From: Rossellomorea sp. BNER
Lineage (GTDB): Bacteria > Bacillota > Bacilli > Bacillales > Bacillaceae_B
Assembly: GCA_024213275.1 (NCBI GenBank)
Contig: JANAVG010000001.1
Span: 236,935-300,934, forward strand
DNA: 64,000 bases
Direction of reading: 5' to 3'
Shown: positions 47,101 through 57,200 of the stretch, piece after piece
Numbering within the stretch: the stretch's first letter is position 1
Layout of the letters: every line of letters starts with the position of its first letter
Position numbers and translations under genes: made by a program
The notes under the pieces: model-generated
What the model was told of the DNA's origin: nothing
Databases searched by the model: none
Seen by the model: only the letters and a program-made list of their open reading frames with translations

Positions 47101-50100
47101 TGACAAACATACCCACGATAGAATGTACGTCCGCATGTGGCCGACCGACGACAGGTGATCCTATAATCACATCTGACTGACCAGTATATTTATGAAGCAA
47201 GACATTATACGCAGCTAACATTAGCATATAGACCGTGGTTTCCGTTTCTAATGCCAATTGTTTTAACGATTGGGTTAATTCTTGATCTAATACAAAGTTC
47301 AAATGACTCCCTTTAAAACTTTGCATCTCCGGGCGAACAAAATCTGTCGGTAAATCCAAAACGGGAACTTTATCTGCAAAAATATCCAACCAATACGCCT
47401 CTTGTCGTTTACATGCGTCTGATTTCATCCACTCTTGCTGCCAGTTAGTAAAATCTTTATATTGAATACGCAGTTTTGGTAATTTCTCTCCTCGATAGAT
47501 CTTTGAGAGATCATCGAGTAATAGATCAACCGAAACACCATCTGCGATAATATGGTGTAGATCAATCAAAAGCAAATTTCTTTCAGGCTCTAACTGAATC
47601 AACTCTGCACGGAAAAGCGGAGCTTGGTTCAGTTCAAAAGGCTGAATCAACTCATGAATCCAATTTCTAGCCTCACCTTTGGTACCTTTACGAACGTTCA
47701 ACCGAAAGCAAACTTTAGAATGAACGTATTGCACAGGTTCACCATTGACTACTTCAAAAGAGGTTCGAAGTGACTCATGACGCCTTATCAGTTCTTGGAA
47801 TGCCTGCTCCAAGCGCTCCTGATCGAGCAATCCTTCTAGCAAAAGTGCACCAAACATATTATAGTGTGTCGCTTCTCGCTCCAACTGCTGTAAGATATAA
47901 ACTCGTTTTTGTGCGGAAGAAACGGGATAATGGGACTGAATCGAAACAGGTTGAATCGAATGGAACTTTGCCAATTCTTGTTCTTGCAAATAAGCAGCCA
48001 TCTCCTTGATGGTTGAATGTTCAAAAATCACCCGTACAGGAATCTCTACTTCTAGCTCTTGATGGATAATCGACATCAACTGAATCGCTTTTAACGAGTG
48101 ACCACCAATCTGAAAAAAGTCATCTGTTACATTAATAGAATCGATGGTTAATACGTCTTTCCATATCTTTTCCAACTGCTTTTCTAGATCAGTATTAGGA
48201 GGGACGTATTTAGTCTCAATTGTTGATTGCGCTGGATTGGGTAAAGCTGTTCGATCCACTTTACCGTTAGGTGTTAAAGGGATTTCACCAAGCTCGATGA
48301 TAAAAGATGGAATCATATACGCAGGCAGCTTTTGCTTAAGATATCCCTTCAACTCGTTACTCGATACTTCTTCATCTAATACCACATAGGCAGATACATA
48401 CGTTTCATTTTGTGCATCTTTCCAATCCCGTACCGTTACGCCTTTCACCTTAGCGTGTGTTAGGAGAACAGATTCAATCTCCCCCATTTCAATTCGATAC
48501 CCGCGCACTTTCACTTGTTGATCGATCCGTCCTAAAAACTCAATATTACCATCAGGCAAATAGCGTACGAGATCACCTGTACGATACAATCTCTCAACAG
48601 GGTCAAAAGGACTCTTGATAAATTTTTCTGCTGTCAATTCTGGTTTACCGAGATAGCCACGAGAAAGCCCCACTCCACCAATACATAACTCCCCTGGAAT
48701 GCCCATCGGTTGTAGTTGTGAGTGTTTATTCATGATGTAAACCTTTGTATTGGCAAGCGGTTTTCCAATCGGTACAGAAGAATACGAGAGACTTTTATCT
48801 ACATTCCACATGGTAGCCGATACGGTTGTCTCTGTTGGTCCATAAGAGTTGATACAAGTTTTCCCCCATGTCTCGACCAATGAATTAGACACTGGCGATC
48901 CTCCCAAAATGAAATGACGAAGCGAAGGTAGCTCTTCAAATGTCAAAAACTTAGCATAAGTAGGGGGTAGATGAAGAATCGTTAACTTGTTTTGTCTAAT
49001 ATAGTTTTCAAATGCAACGACATCATAAATCATCTCCGGAGTTAGCAGATAGAGCCTAGCTCCTGTAAGTAGGCTCATACCTATTTCTTCAACTGAAACA
49101 TCAAACGAAAGGCTGGCAAATTGTCCGATCCGATCTTCTTCTCGAACTTCCAGTTTTTTGTTCCAATCGTATAAAAAATTAATCACACTCCGGTGTTCAA
49201 TCATGACCCCTTTGGGTAGCCCCGTTGTTCCAGATGTATACATTACGTAGGCCAAATCCGTTGACTGATTGATATATGGCAAATTGGCAGAGGCAGCATC
49301 CTTCATATCCAATTTCTGTACATCCAGCCATTCTGGTGATTTAAATTCCTTTTCATCCATCTTTTCCATGATCGCAGTTTGAGTAAGAACAAGGTTTGTA
49401 CCACTATCTTCTACCATATATCGTATCCGCTCGATTGGATATTCTGGATCAATCGGAACATAAGCCCCGCCTGCCTTTAGGATAGCAAGGATGCCCACGA
49501 TCATTTCAAAGGAACGTTCCATCATCAGGCCAACACGATCATCTGCTTTCGTTCCTTTCTGATGCAGCACATGTGCCAAACGATTCGCTTGTTCATTTAG
49601 TTCTTGATAGGTGAGGTGTTCTTCATTACACACGACTGCTATATTATGCGGGGTTTTTATTACTTGTTCTTCAAACCATTTGTGTATCGTTTTATCTTTT
49701 GGATAATCAGCATTGGTACTATTCAACGTAACTAGTAATTGATGTTTCTCATCATCACCCAGGATATCAATCTGATTGAGCAGTGTCTCTGGTTGGACTA
49801 ATACTGTTTTTGCAACCTGTTTCATATGCTTTTCAATATTCTTTATAAATGATTGCTCAAACATGGGAGCATCATATGTAAGTTTCACCTCAATGGACCG
49901 TCCAGGCATCACAGCGATGGTCAGTGGATAATTCGTTTGCTCAAGGCAATTCACTTCACGAATTCTTAACGCTTGATTTTGACCACCGAATAAATTTTGC
50001 ACCTCTTGATCCAATGGATAACTTTCAAAAACCATTATATGATCGAACAACGCTTGTTGATATTCACTTTGCTTTTGAACCTCATAAAGAGGACAATAAT

Positions 50101-51085
50101 TATGCACCTCCGACTCAAAAGCCTGTTTTTGAATATCACGAATAAACGCTTCAAACGAGACCTGACTGCTTCTCATACGAACAGGAACTGTATTGATAAA
50201 TAAACCAACCATCTGTTCGATTCCATCAATAGATCCTGATCTCCCCGATTGAACCGCTCCAAAAACGACGTCATCTTGGTTTGTATATCTTTGCAATAAA
50301 ATCCCCCAAATGGCTTGGAGCGTTGTATTTAATGTGACATGGTGCTGTCTGCTGAAATGGATCAGTTCCTGGGTCATCTCTTCACTAAAAGTAAAAGCAA
50401 ACTCTTGATACGATCCATTCCCTTCGCTCCTACTCTGTTTCATTGGCAAATAGGCTCGTTCTTCATATCCAAGCAAGTATTTTTTCCAATAATCCAGAGA
50501 GCCAATAAGATCCCACTCTTCCAGCCACTCAATAAATATTCGATATGGTTTGATTTCTTCCAACTGTAAAGGTTGATCGTTTTGTATGAATTCATAGATC
50601 TTAAATAGTTCTTTGATGATATTCCCCACACTCCAACCATCCATAAGAATGTGGTGAAAACTCCAAACGATGCGGACCTTCTTTTCATTTTCTATGAAGA
50701 TAGCAAACCTCATTAATACGTCATTTTGTAAGTCAAAACCTTTTCGTCTATCTTCTCGTTGATAGGATTGAATCACAGACTGCGACTCATTAGTTGGTAA
50801 ATGAGATAAATCCTCAACATAGATAGGTATGTCTCGATTCGTTAATACTACTTGTTTTGGCTTTTGAATTTTTTGATAGAAAAAGGTTGTCCGAAGAATA
50901 TCATGCCTTTGCACTAAATGTTGGATACTCTGTTTAAATGTCAGTATGTCTAAATTTCCTTCGATAGAAAAAGTCATTTGCTGATAGTATACTTCTGGAT
51001 TTTCCTGCAAGATTGAATGATATAACATCCCCTCTTGCATCGGTGATAAATTATAAACCTTTTCGATTCTTACCTGATTCGACAT
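44156..51085 (-). CDS. NRPS, last protein: C-A-T-C-A-T-TE
   Basis: About 2,309 residues. Start ATG 51085 (MSNQVRIEKVYNLSPMQEGM), with AAGGAGCGGAG upstream. Domains: condensation C1 (HHILMDGWS, about 130), adenylation A1 (about 475-975), carrier T1 (GGHSLKAIQ, about 998), C2 (HHIIADGVS), A2 (about 1530-2010), carrier T2 (GGHSLKAIS, about 2039), thioesterase (GYSAGCS serine near 2160, late His in GGHMDL). The A2 specificity code reads DVQFIAHVV, the proline code known from fengycin. The A1 code reads DVEHIGSVS, unfamiliar; the Glu hints at a basic side chain, tentative. C1 fits acceptance of a D-residue from the upstream epimerase. TE ends synthesis by hydrolysis or cyclization. Last gene of the cluster. 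Confidence 0.95.
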   Translation of the reverse strand: MSNQVRIEKVYNLSPMQEGMLYHSILQENPEVYYQQMTFSIEGNLDILTFKQSIQHLVQRHDILRTTFFYQKIQKPKQVVLTNRDIPIYVEDLSHLPTNESQSVIQSYQREDRRKGFDLQNDVLMRFAIFIENEKKVRIVWSFHHILMDGWSVGNIIKELFKIYEFIQNDQPLQLEEIKPYRIFIEWLEEWDLIGSLDYWKKYLLGYEERAYLPMKQSRSEGNGSYQEFAFTFSEEMTQELIHFSRQHHVTLNTTLQAIWGILLQRYTNQDDVVFGAVQSGRSGSIDGIEQMVGLFINTVPVRMRSSQVSFEAFIRDIQKQAFESEVHNYCPLYEVQKQSEYQQALFDHIMVFESYPLDQEVQNLFGGQNQALRIREVNCLEQTNYPLTIAVMPGRSIEVKLTYDAPMFEQSFIKNIEKHMKQVAKTVLVQPETLLNQIDILGDDEKHQLLVTLNSTNADYPKDKTIHKWFEEQVIKTPHNIAVVCNEEHLTYQELNEQANRLAHVLHQKGTKADDRVGLMMERSFEMIVGILAILKAGGAYVPIDPEYPIERIRYMVEDSGTNLVLTQTAIMEKMDEKEFKSPEWLDVQKLDMKDAASANLPYINQSTDLAYVMYTSGTTGLPKGVMIEHRSVINFLYDWNKKLEVREEDRIGQFASLSFDVSVEEIGMSLLTGARLYLLTPEMIYDVVAFENYIRQNKLTILHLPPTYAKFLTFEELPSLRHFILGGSPVSNSLVETWGKTCINSYGPTETTVSATMWNVDKSLSYSSVPIGKPLANTKVYIMNKHSQLQPMGIPGELCIGGVGLSRGYLGKPELTAEKFIKSPFDPVERLYRTGDLVRYLPDGNIEFLGRIDQQVKVRGYRIEMGEIESVLLTHAKVKGVTVRDWKDAQNETYVSAYVVLDEEVSSNELKGYLKQKLPAYMIPSFIIELGEIPLTPNGKVDRTALPNPAQSTIETKYVPPNTDLEKQLEKIWKDVLTIDSINVTDDFFQIGGHSLKAIQLMSIIHQELEVEIPVRVIFEHSTIKEMAAYLQEQELAKFHSIQPVSIQSHYPVSSAQKRVYILQQLEREATHYNMFGALLLEGLLDQERLEQAFQELIRRHESLRTSFEVVNGEPVQYVHSKVCFRLNVRKGTKGEARNWIHELIQPFELNQAPLFRAELIQLEPERNLLLIDLHHIIADGVSVDLLLDDLSKIYRGEKLPKLRIQYKDFTNWQQEWMKSDACKRQEAYWLDIFADKVPVLDLPTDFVRPEMQSFKGSHLNFVLDQELTQSLKQLALETETTVYMLMLAAYNVLLHKYTGQSDVIIGSPVVGRPHADVHSIVGMFVNTLAIRNYPEGQKKWIDFIQEVKEGAVAAYDNADYPFEILVEKLSLQRDTGRNPLFQTMFTIQNFGEDLLKLDGVQVSPYELDYSISKFDLLLFATEKQNQIECQMEYSTTLFRQETIQRMTEHFVKIVQEMVNHTNKRIDEVEMLSENERHRLLVEWNDTSNVTYRKKKTIHELFEEQVVKTPNKIAVVYKEETITYQELNIQANRLAHLLRQRGMVAGDCVGLLMERSVDMVVGILAILKAGGAYVPIDPAYPVERMGYMLSDSGAWLVISDDVVMSKLKETEWNTTNDWLNIKHAKCVDLESFNLPITYSDSDLAYVIYTSGTTGHPKGVMMEHRQLLNLLQNQLSNTQIPFDGKVLQFNTISFDVSFQEIFSTLCSGGSLYVVGSQMKKDIRLLLHYIEEQAISVVFWPVSYVKAVFQWVDQLPHSIKHLITAGEQLVISSSLQRYISQSDVQLHNHYGPSETHVVTTYTLSSSTEKVEYVPIGKPIANTKIYLLNTNQQLQPQGVVGEIYISGDSVSRGYLGNSELTGEKFVPNPFISGERMYRTGDLARYRSDGNIEFLGRIDHQVKVRGYRIEPSEIESALLDHENVKDAVVRDWLDGQNEVYLCAYIVVTESVSNAEIMGFISQKLPQYMLPSFIMELDRIPLKSNGKLDRNELPKPDGSHVQNEYVAPVTHLEQQLARIWQEALDIKQIGVTDDFFQIGGHSLKAISLVSRIDELLHKRVNLSVMFTHRTIREQAAYLSTSEFRSADSPVLTLLNKKTALNLFCFPPIAGYSTIFSTLAQHINTHTVYGLDFIHEEERVEKYMDEIVRIQKEGPYRLLGYSAGCSLAYEVAKRMEEEGYEVADLIMLDGLPRTEALLLEQEEVMKQAEEAVEIFLQHQLRDYISTRTKQEFLENVKNYLIYYNQLINEGRVQASIHSVKSEDGSERIKNWGTMTPQFNHYQGSGGHMDLLVTPHLERNTEIIQNILLNKVEV

Positions 51086-51234
51086 CAAAACTCCGCTCCT
51101 TACTTGAAGTTATTTCAAAACCAATTGGTCAGGTCATTTTTGCCAACAACCCCTATGACAGAATCTCTCTATATGATACAGTCGTATTCCTTGCCATAGA
51201 GGTTCAGCCATTACACCAAATCTTTAAATCGTTA

Positions 51235-54200
51235 TTAACCCTCAAGTATACTTTGCATATATTGCAAGTCTTCTAATGATAGATTTTTATCACCCACATC
51301 ACTTGGTGTTACATCTGTTTCAGTCCTTTCAACGCAGTGGTTGATCACTCGATTCAAGTTTGTCTGTAGATCCTCAGCGAGTCTCGTGATCGTCTCTTTG
51401 TTGTACTCTTTACTGCTATACCCAATTTGGAGTGTAAATCTCCCATTAAAAACAAGCCCGTTCATATCAATTGTATGTTTTCGTTTCATTTGCGGGCTTA
51501 CTAACTTACCTGTATTTAGTGAAGAAATCTGGAAGTTTTGTCCTACTTCAGTGCTTTGATCAAACTGTCCAAGATAGTTAAAAGCTATTTCTGGGTGAAA
51601 GGAAGTAAGATGGGTAGAGCCTAAATCTGATTTACTCAAGTATTTCAATATGCCATAACCGATTCCACGGTTTGGAATTCTTCGCAATGTTTCTTTTACT
51701 TTTTTAATACTATAAGACAAATGCTCTTCAGCATCATTCTGAGAAAAATCAAGAACGACTGGGTAACAACTAGTAAACCATCCTACAGTACGATGTAGAC
51801 TAATTGATTCAAGAATCTCTTCTCGACCATGTCCTTCTAATAAAATACTGACTTGATCGGAATCGCTCCAATTTCTTAATGTTAATCCTAAGGAAGTCAG
51901 TAAAATATCATTGATCTCTGTGTTATATGCATGATGGATTCGGCTCAATAGTTGTGTCGTTTGCTCTTCGGTTAAAGATAATTCGACCTGATCACTCTCT
52001 TCCATGGTACTACCTGCCACTTTTCGGTCTTTTGGAAGAGGCACTATTTCGGTCTGGCATAACTTTTCCCAATAAGCGATTTCTTTTTTCAGCTTTGTAC
52101 TATTTGCATACTTACACAATCCATCCGCCCATGTTAATAAAGAGTCTGTTTTCAATGGAAGTTCGATTGGCTGGTTCTTCAATGCTTGTTGATAGCCATT
52201 TTCAAAGTCCTCCAATAAAATCCTCCAAGAAACACCATCAACAACCAGATGATGAATGACAAACAGTAAATAGTCTCCCTTATCTGTCCGAAATAAGCTG
52301 ACCTTCATAAGCGGCCCTTTTGTAATATCTAAACTGCTTTGCATCTGATTGGCCAACACTTCAATTCGATGTCTTATATTTTTCTCATGCTTTACGTCAA
52401 ATCTATGAAAATGGAATATATCCTCTTCTATTCCACGATTGATCTGAATCCATCGATCCTGCTCTTGACGAAAGTTCATTCGCAGGGCATCATGATGCTT
52501 CACTAGTTTTATTAATACCTTATCAACGACATCTTCTTGGAGATATGTTGGACTATACAATAGAACAGACTGATTAAAATGGTTAACATGATGCTCACAA
52601 TCTTCAAAAAACTCTATTTGGATTGGGGTAAGAGGCACTTCTCCAAGCACAAAGTCTTGATTCACTTGCTGCTGTTTGTACTCAATGTATGGAATAACTT
52701 TTTGAATCGTCGGCTCACGAAAAAGATGGTTTACGCTTAGGATGCAACCTTCTTTCTGTAACATTGCAGCCACTTGGATCGCTTTGATCGAATCCCCACC
52801 CATTTCGAAAAAGTGATGATTTACTCCAATTTTATTTACGTCTAAAACTTGCTGCCAAATACGGACTAACTTCTTCTCAATCTCGGTAACAGGTGCTACA
52901 TATTCTCCTTGTGCCTCTATTCCATCGGGTTTTGGCAGTGCTCTTCGATCTACTTTGCCATTGGATGTTAATGGCATCTCTTCGATTTCCATGACAAAAG
53001 ATGGAATCATATAATCTGGTAGTTTTTGACCTATAAACATCTTTAGTTCATTACTGGATATAGCTTCATTCAATACCACGTAGGCACATAAATTCATCTC
53101 ATTCTGTTCATTTTTCCAATCTCGTACGCTGCCGTTTTTTACATTTGGGTGACTTACAAGCGCTGATTCAATTTCACCAAGCTCCACTCGGTGCCCCCGT
53201 ACCTTCACTTGATGATCTATTCGACCCAAAAACTGAATATTTCCATCTGACAAATAGCGTGCAAAATCTCCCGTACGATAAATTCGTTCTCCCTCGCTAA
53301 ACGGGCTAGGGACAAACCTTTCTGCGGATTGTTCAGGTTTGTCAAGGTAGCCTCTGGCAAGCCCGACTCCACCAATACAAAGCTCTCCTGGAACTCCGAT
53401 TGGTTGTAATTGTAGATTTTCATCTAGGATGTATACTTTTGTATTGGAAATCGGTTTCCCAATTGGAATCACTTTATCATTACTTCCATTAGATGGTTCC
53501 CATACAGTTGCACATACAGTCGCCTCTGTGGGGCCATAAGCATTAAGGTAGATTTCATTCCATCGTTCAACTAAGCTCGGTGTACTTTCAGAACCGCCAA
53601 CCATAACTTTTCGCAATGATTTCATTCGTTGTTGATTGAGATAGCTTAAGTATGTAGGCGGAAGTAATAACATACTTAATTTATGCTGATCCACATAATG
53701 TTCAAAGGCAGTTGGATCTGCAATCACATCTTGTGAAATTAGGTATAGGCACGCACCCGATAACAGACTGACCCCAACTTCCCAAATACTTGCATCAAAT
53801 GAGATATTGGCGAATTGACCAACTCGATCTTGTTCTTGAATGGACCATTCAGTTTGAAAGTGACGAATGAGATTGATGACACTCTGGTGCTCTACCATAA
53901 CCCCTTTTGGCTGTCCGGTGGTTCCTGAAGTATAAATCACATACGCCAAATCTGTTGGTTTGTTAACAATCGATAGATTAGAAGAATCGCCTTCTGTAGA
54001 GACCACCTCTTCTATATCCAAGCATTCTCCCTTCCAGCTTCCTTCGTCTATAAACTTTTCTACAACATGATCCTGACTAAGAACAATCGTAGCCCCACTA
54101 TCCTCTAATAGGTATCGGATTCGTTCAACGGGATACGAGGGATTGATGGGCACGTAAGCTCCACCTGCCTTTAAAATCCCCAAAATTCCAACAACTACAT

Positions 54201-57200
54201 CCAGCTGCCTCGCCATTACCAATCCTACCCGATCATCTGGTTTGACTCCGTGTTGTCTGAGTACATGTGCCAAGCGATTAGCCCGTACATTTAACTCCTG
54301 ATAGGTTAGTTTCTCTTCATTGCAAACCACTGCTATGTTATTAGGTGTTTGCGCTACTTGTTCTATAAACAATTCATGAATGGTCTTTTCTTTTGGATAC
54401 ACGTTTTCGGTTTGGTTCCACTTGACTAACAACTGTTCCTTCTCATGATAAGTCAGCATTTCGACTTCACTGATTTTCTTTTCAGGATGCGCCACCATTT
54501 CTTTCACAATCTGTTCAAAATGGTGCTTCATCCTCTGAATGGTCTCTTGCTTAAATAAAGAACTTGAGTATTCCAGTTGACACTTAATCTGATCTTCGCT
54601 CTCTCTAGTCACCAAAGAAAGGTCGAACTTAGAAATTGCATACTCCAAATCATACGGTTTGACTTGTACACCATCGAGATGCAAACCATTACTACCAAAG
54701 TCTTGCATGGTAAACATCGCTTGAAATAGTGGATTACGGCTAGTATCACGCTGAAGAGATAGTTTTTCTACAAGCATCTCAAAGGGATAATCAGCATGGT
54801 CGTATGCGGCGAGTGCCTGTGCTTTCACCTCATGCACAAAATCCACAACTCGCTTGTGCCCCTCAGGATGGTTACGGATTGCTAGCGTATTCACAAACAT
54901 CCCCATAACTGACTGTATATCTGCATGTGATCGACCGACTACCGGCGTCCCAACAATTACCTCTGACTGCTTGGAATATTTATAGAGTAAGAGATTGTAA
55001 GCTGTTAGCAATAGCATGTATAGCGTTGTACCTGTTTTCGATGCTAGTTTTTTTAACGACCTTGTCAACTCATCATTTAACACAAAACTCTCATGGCTAC
55101 CAGCAAAGTTTTGTACCTCTGGACGGACATAATCTGTCGGCAGCTCCAAATCAGGAATCTCATCCGAAAAGGAGTCTAACCAGTATTTCTCTTGACGTCG
55201 GCAATGCTCCGATTGCATCCATTCTTGTTGCCAAACTGCAAAGTCTTTATACTGGATCCGAAGATCAGGAAGACTCTCTCCTCCATAGATTTTCGAGAGA
55301 TCATTTAACATTACATCCGTTGATACTCCATCTGTGATGATGTGATGCAGATCAATCAGCAACAGATGTTTTTTTACCTCAATCTGAAACAGTTCAACAC
55401 GAAATAATGGGGTTTGATCCAACGAAAATGGTCGAATAAACTGATTGACCACGCTTTTTACATCTTTTTCCGTAATCTTCCGCACAGGTAACGTAAAGGA
55501 TATCTTTGGATGAATCATTTGCACGGGCTCCCCATCCACTAGTTCAAATGAGGTACGAAGGGATTCATGACGTTCAATCAGGCTCTGAATGGCTTGTTCC
55601 AATCGCTGATCATCACATTCTCCCTCAATGATAATGGCACCAGGAAGATTGTAGTGTGTAGAGCTTAGCTCCATTTGCTGAAGTACAAACATCCGCTTTT
55701 GTGCAGAAGAGACTGGATAATTTGGTTGGGATGGAGCGGGCTGAATTCCTTGAAATTCTGTCTGCTCTTTTTCTTCCAGATAGAAAGCCAATTGCCGAAT
55801 AGTTGGATGCTCAAAGATCACGTGAACCGGTAGATCGACTTGAAGCTTTTTGTGAATCATCGCCACCAATTGAATCACCTTCAAGGAATGTCCCCCAATA
55901 GTAAAGAAATGATCGGTAACTCCGACGAAGTCGGCTCCCAATACTTGTTCCCAAATCTCAACTAACTGTCTTTCCATCTCTGTGGCAGGCGGCACATATG
56001 TTGTTTTACGTTCTAATCTATCAGGTAACGGCAAGGCTTTTCGATCCACCTTGCCATTTGGCATTAATGGAATCTGACGAATCTCCTTGATAAAGGAGGG
56101 AATCATGTAATCAGGCAGCTTTTGTTGTAAGTATTTTTCTAACTCAGTGCTTGATACTGATTCATTCAATATTACATAGGCGCATAAATAAGTCTCACTT
56201 TGCCCATCTATTAAATTTCGAACGACAACATCTTTTACCTTTGGATACTCCATAAGAACCGATTCAATCTCACCTAACTCAATTCGGTAACCTCGTATTT
56301 TGACTTGTTGATCGATCCGCCCTAAAAACTCAATATTTCCATCGGATAAGTAACGTGCTATGTCTCCTGTTCGATACATTCGTTCATTAGGAACAAAGGG
56401 GTTCGTTAAAAATTTTTCAGCTGTCAGTTTTGGCTTACCCAGATACCCCCTACTAACACTTTTGCCAGAAATATATACCTCTCCTACAGCACCTTGTGGT
56501 TGAATTTGTCTATTCTCATTTAGTACATAAATTTGTGTATTAGCAATCGGTTTTCCGATTGGGGGATGTTCAATCAATTCTTTGTCAGGTGATAGTTTGT
56601 ATGTTGTTACGACATGCGTTTCCGAAGGTCCGTAATGATTATGTATATGTACATTACTTTGACGAATACATTGCTTTAAAGAAGGTGACAAGATTAATTG
56701 TTCACCTGCTGTAATCACATGCTTTATTGACTTTGGTAATCGAGCCACCAATTGAAACACAGCTTTGACATAGGAGACAGGCCAGTAGACAATGGAAATG
56801 GTTTGATTCTCAATATATGTCAATAACTTTTCGATATTTTGTTTCATTTCATTCTCGATGACATAAAGGCAGCCACCAGATAAAAGTGTTGAGAAAATCT
56901 CCTGAAAACTCACATCAAAACTGATGGAGTTAAACTGCAATACTTTCTCATTAAAAGGAATCTCTATACGTGAAATTTGATCATGTAATAGGTTTACCAG
57001 TTGACAATGCTCCATCATCACACCTTTAGGGTGACCGGTAGTTCCTGAGGTATAGATGACATAAGCCAAATGATTTGACTGGTTGGCAACTGATAAATTT
57101 GACCCATCTATTCTATTATCTAGACTTTCTCTCACATCGACCCATGATCCTGACCACTCGCTTATAGATTGAAGCTTTTCGATCACCGAAGCTTGGCTGA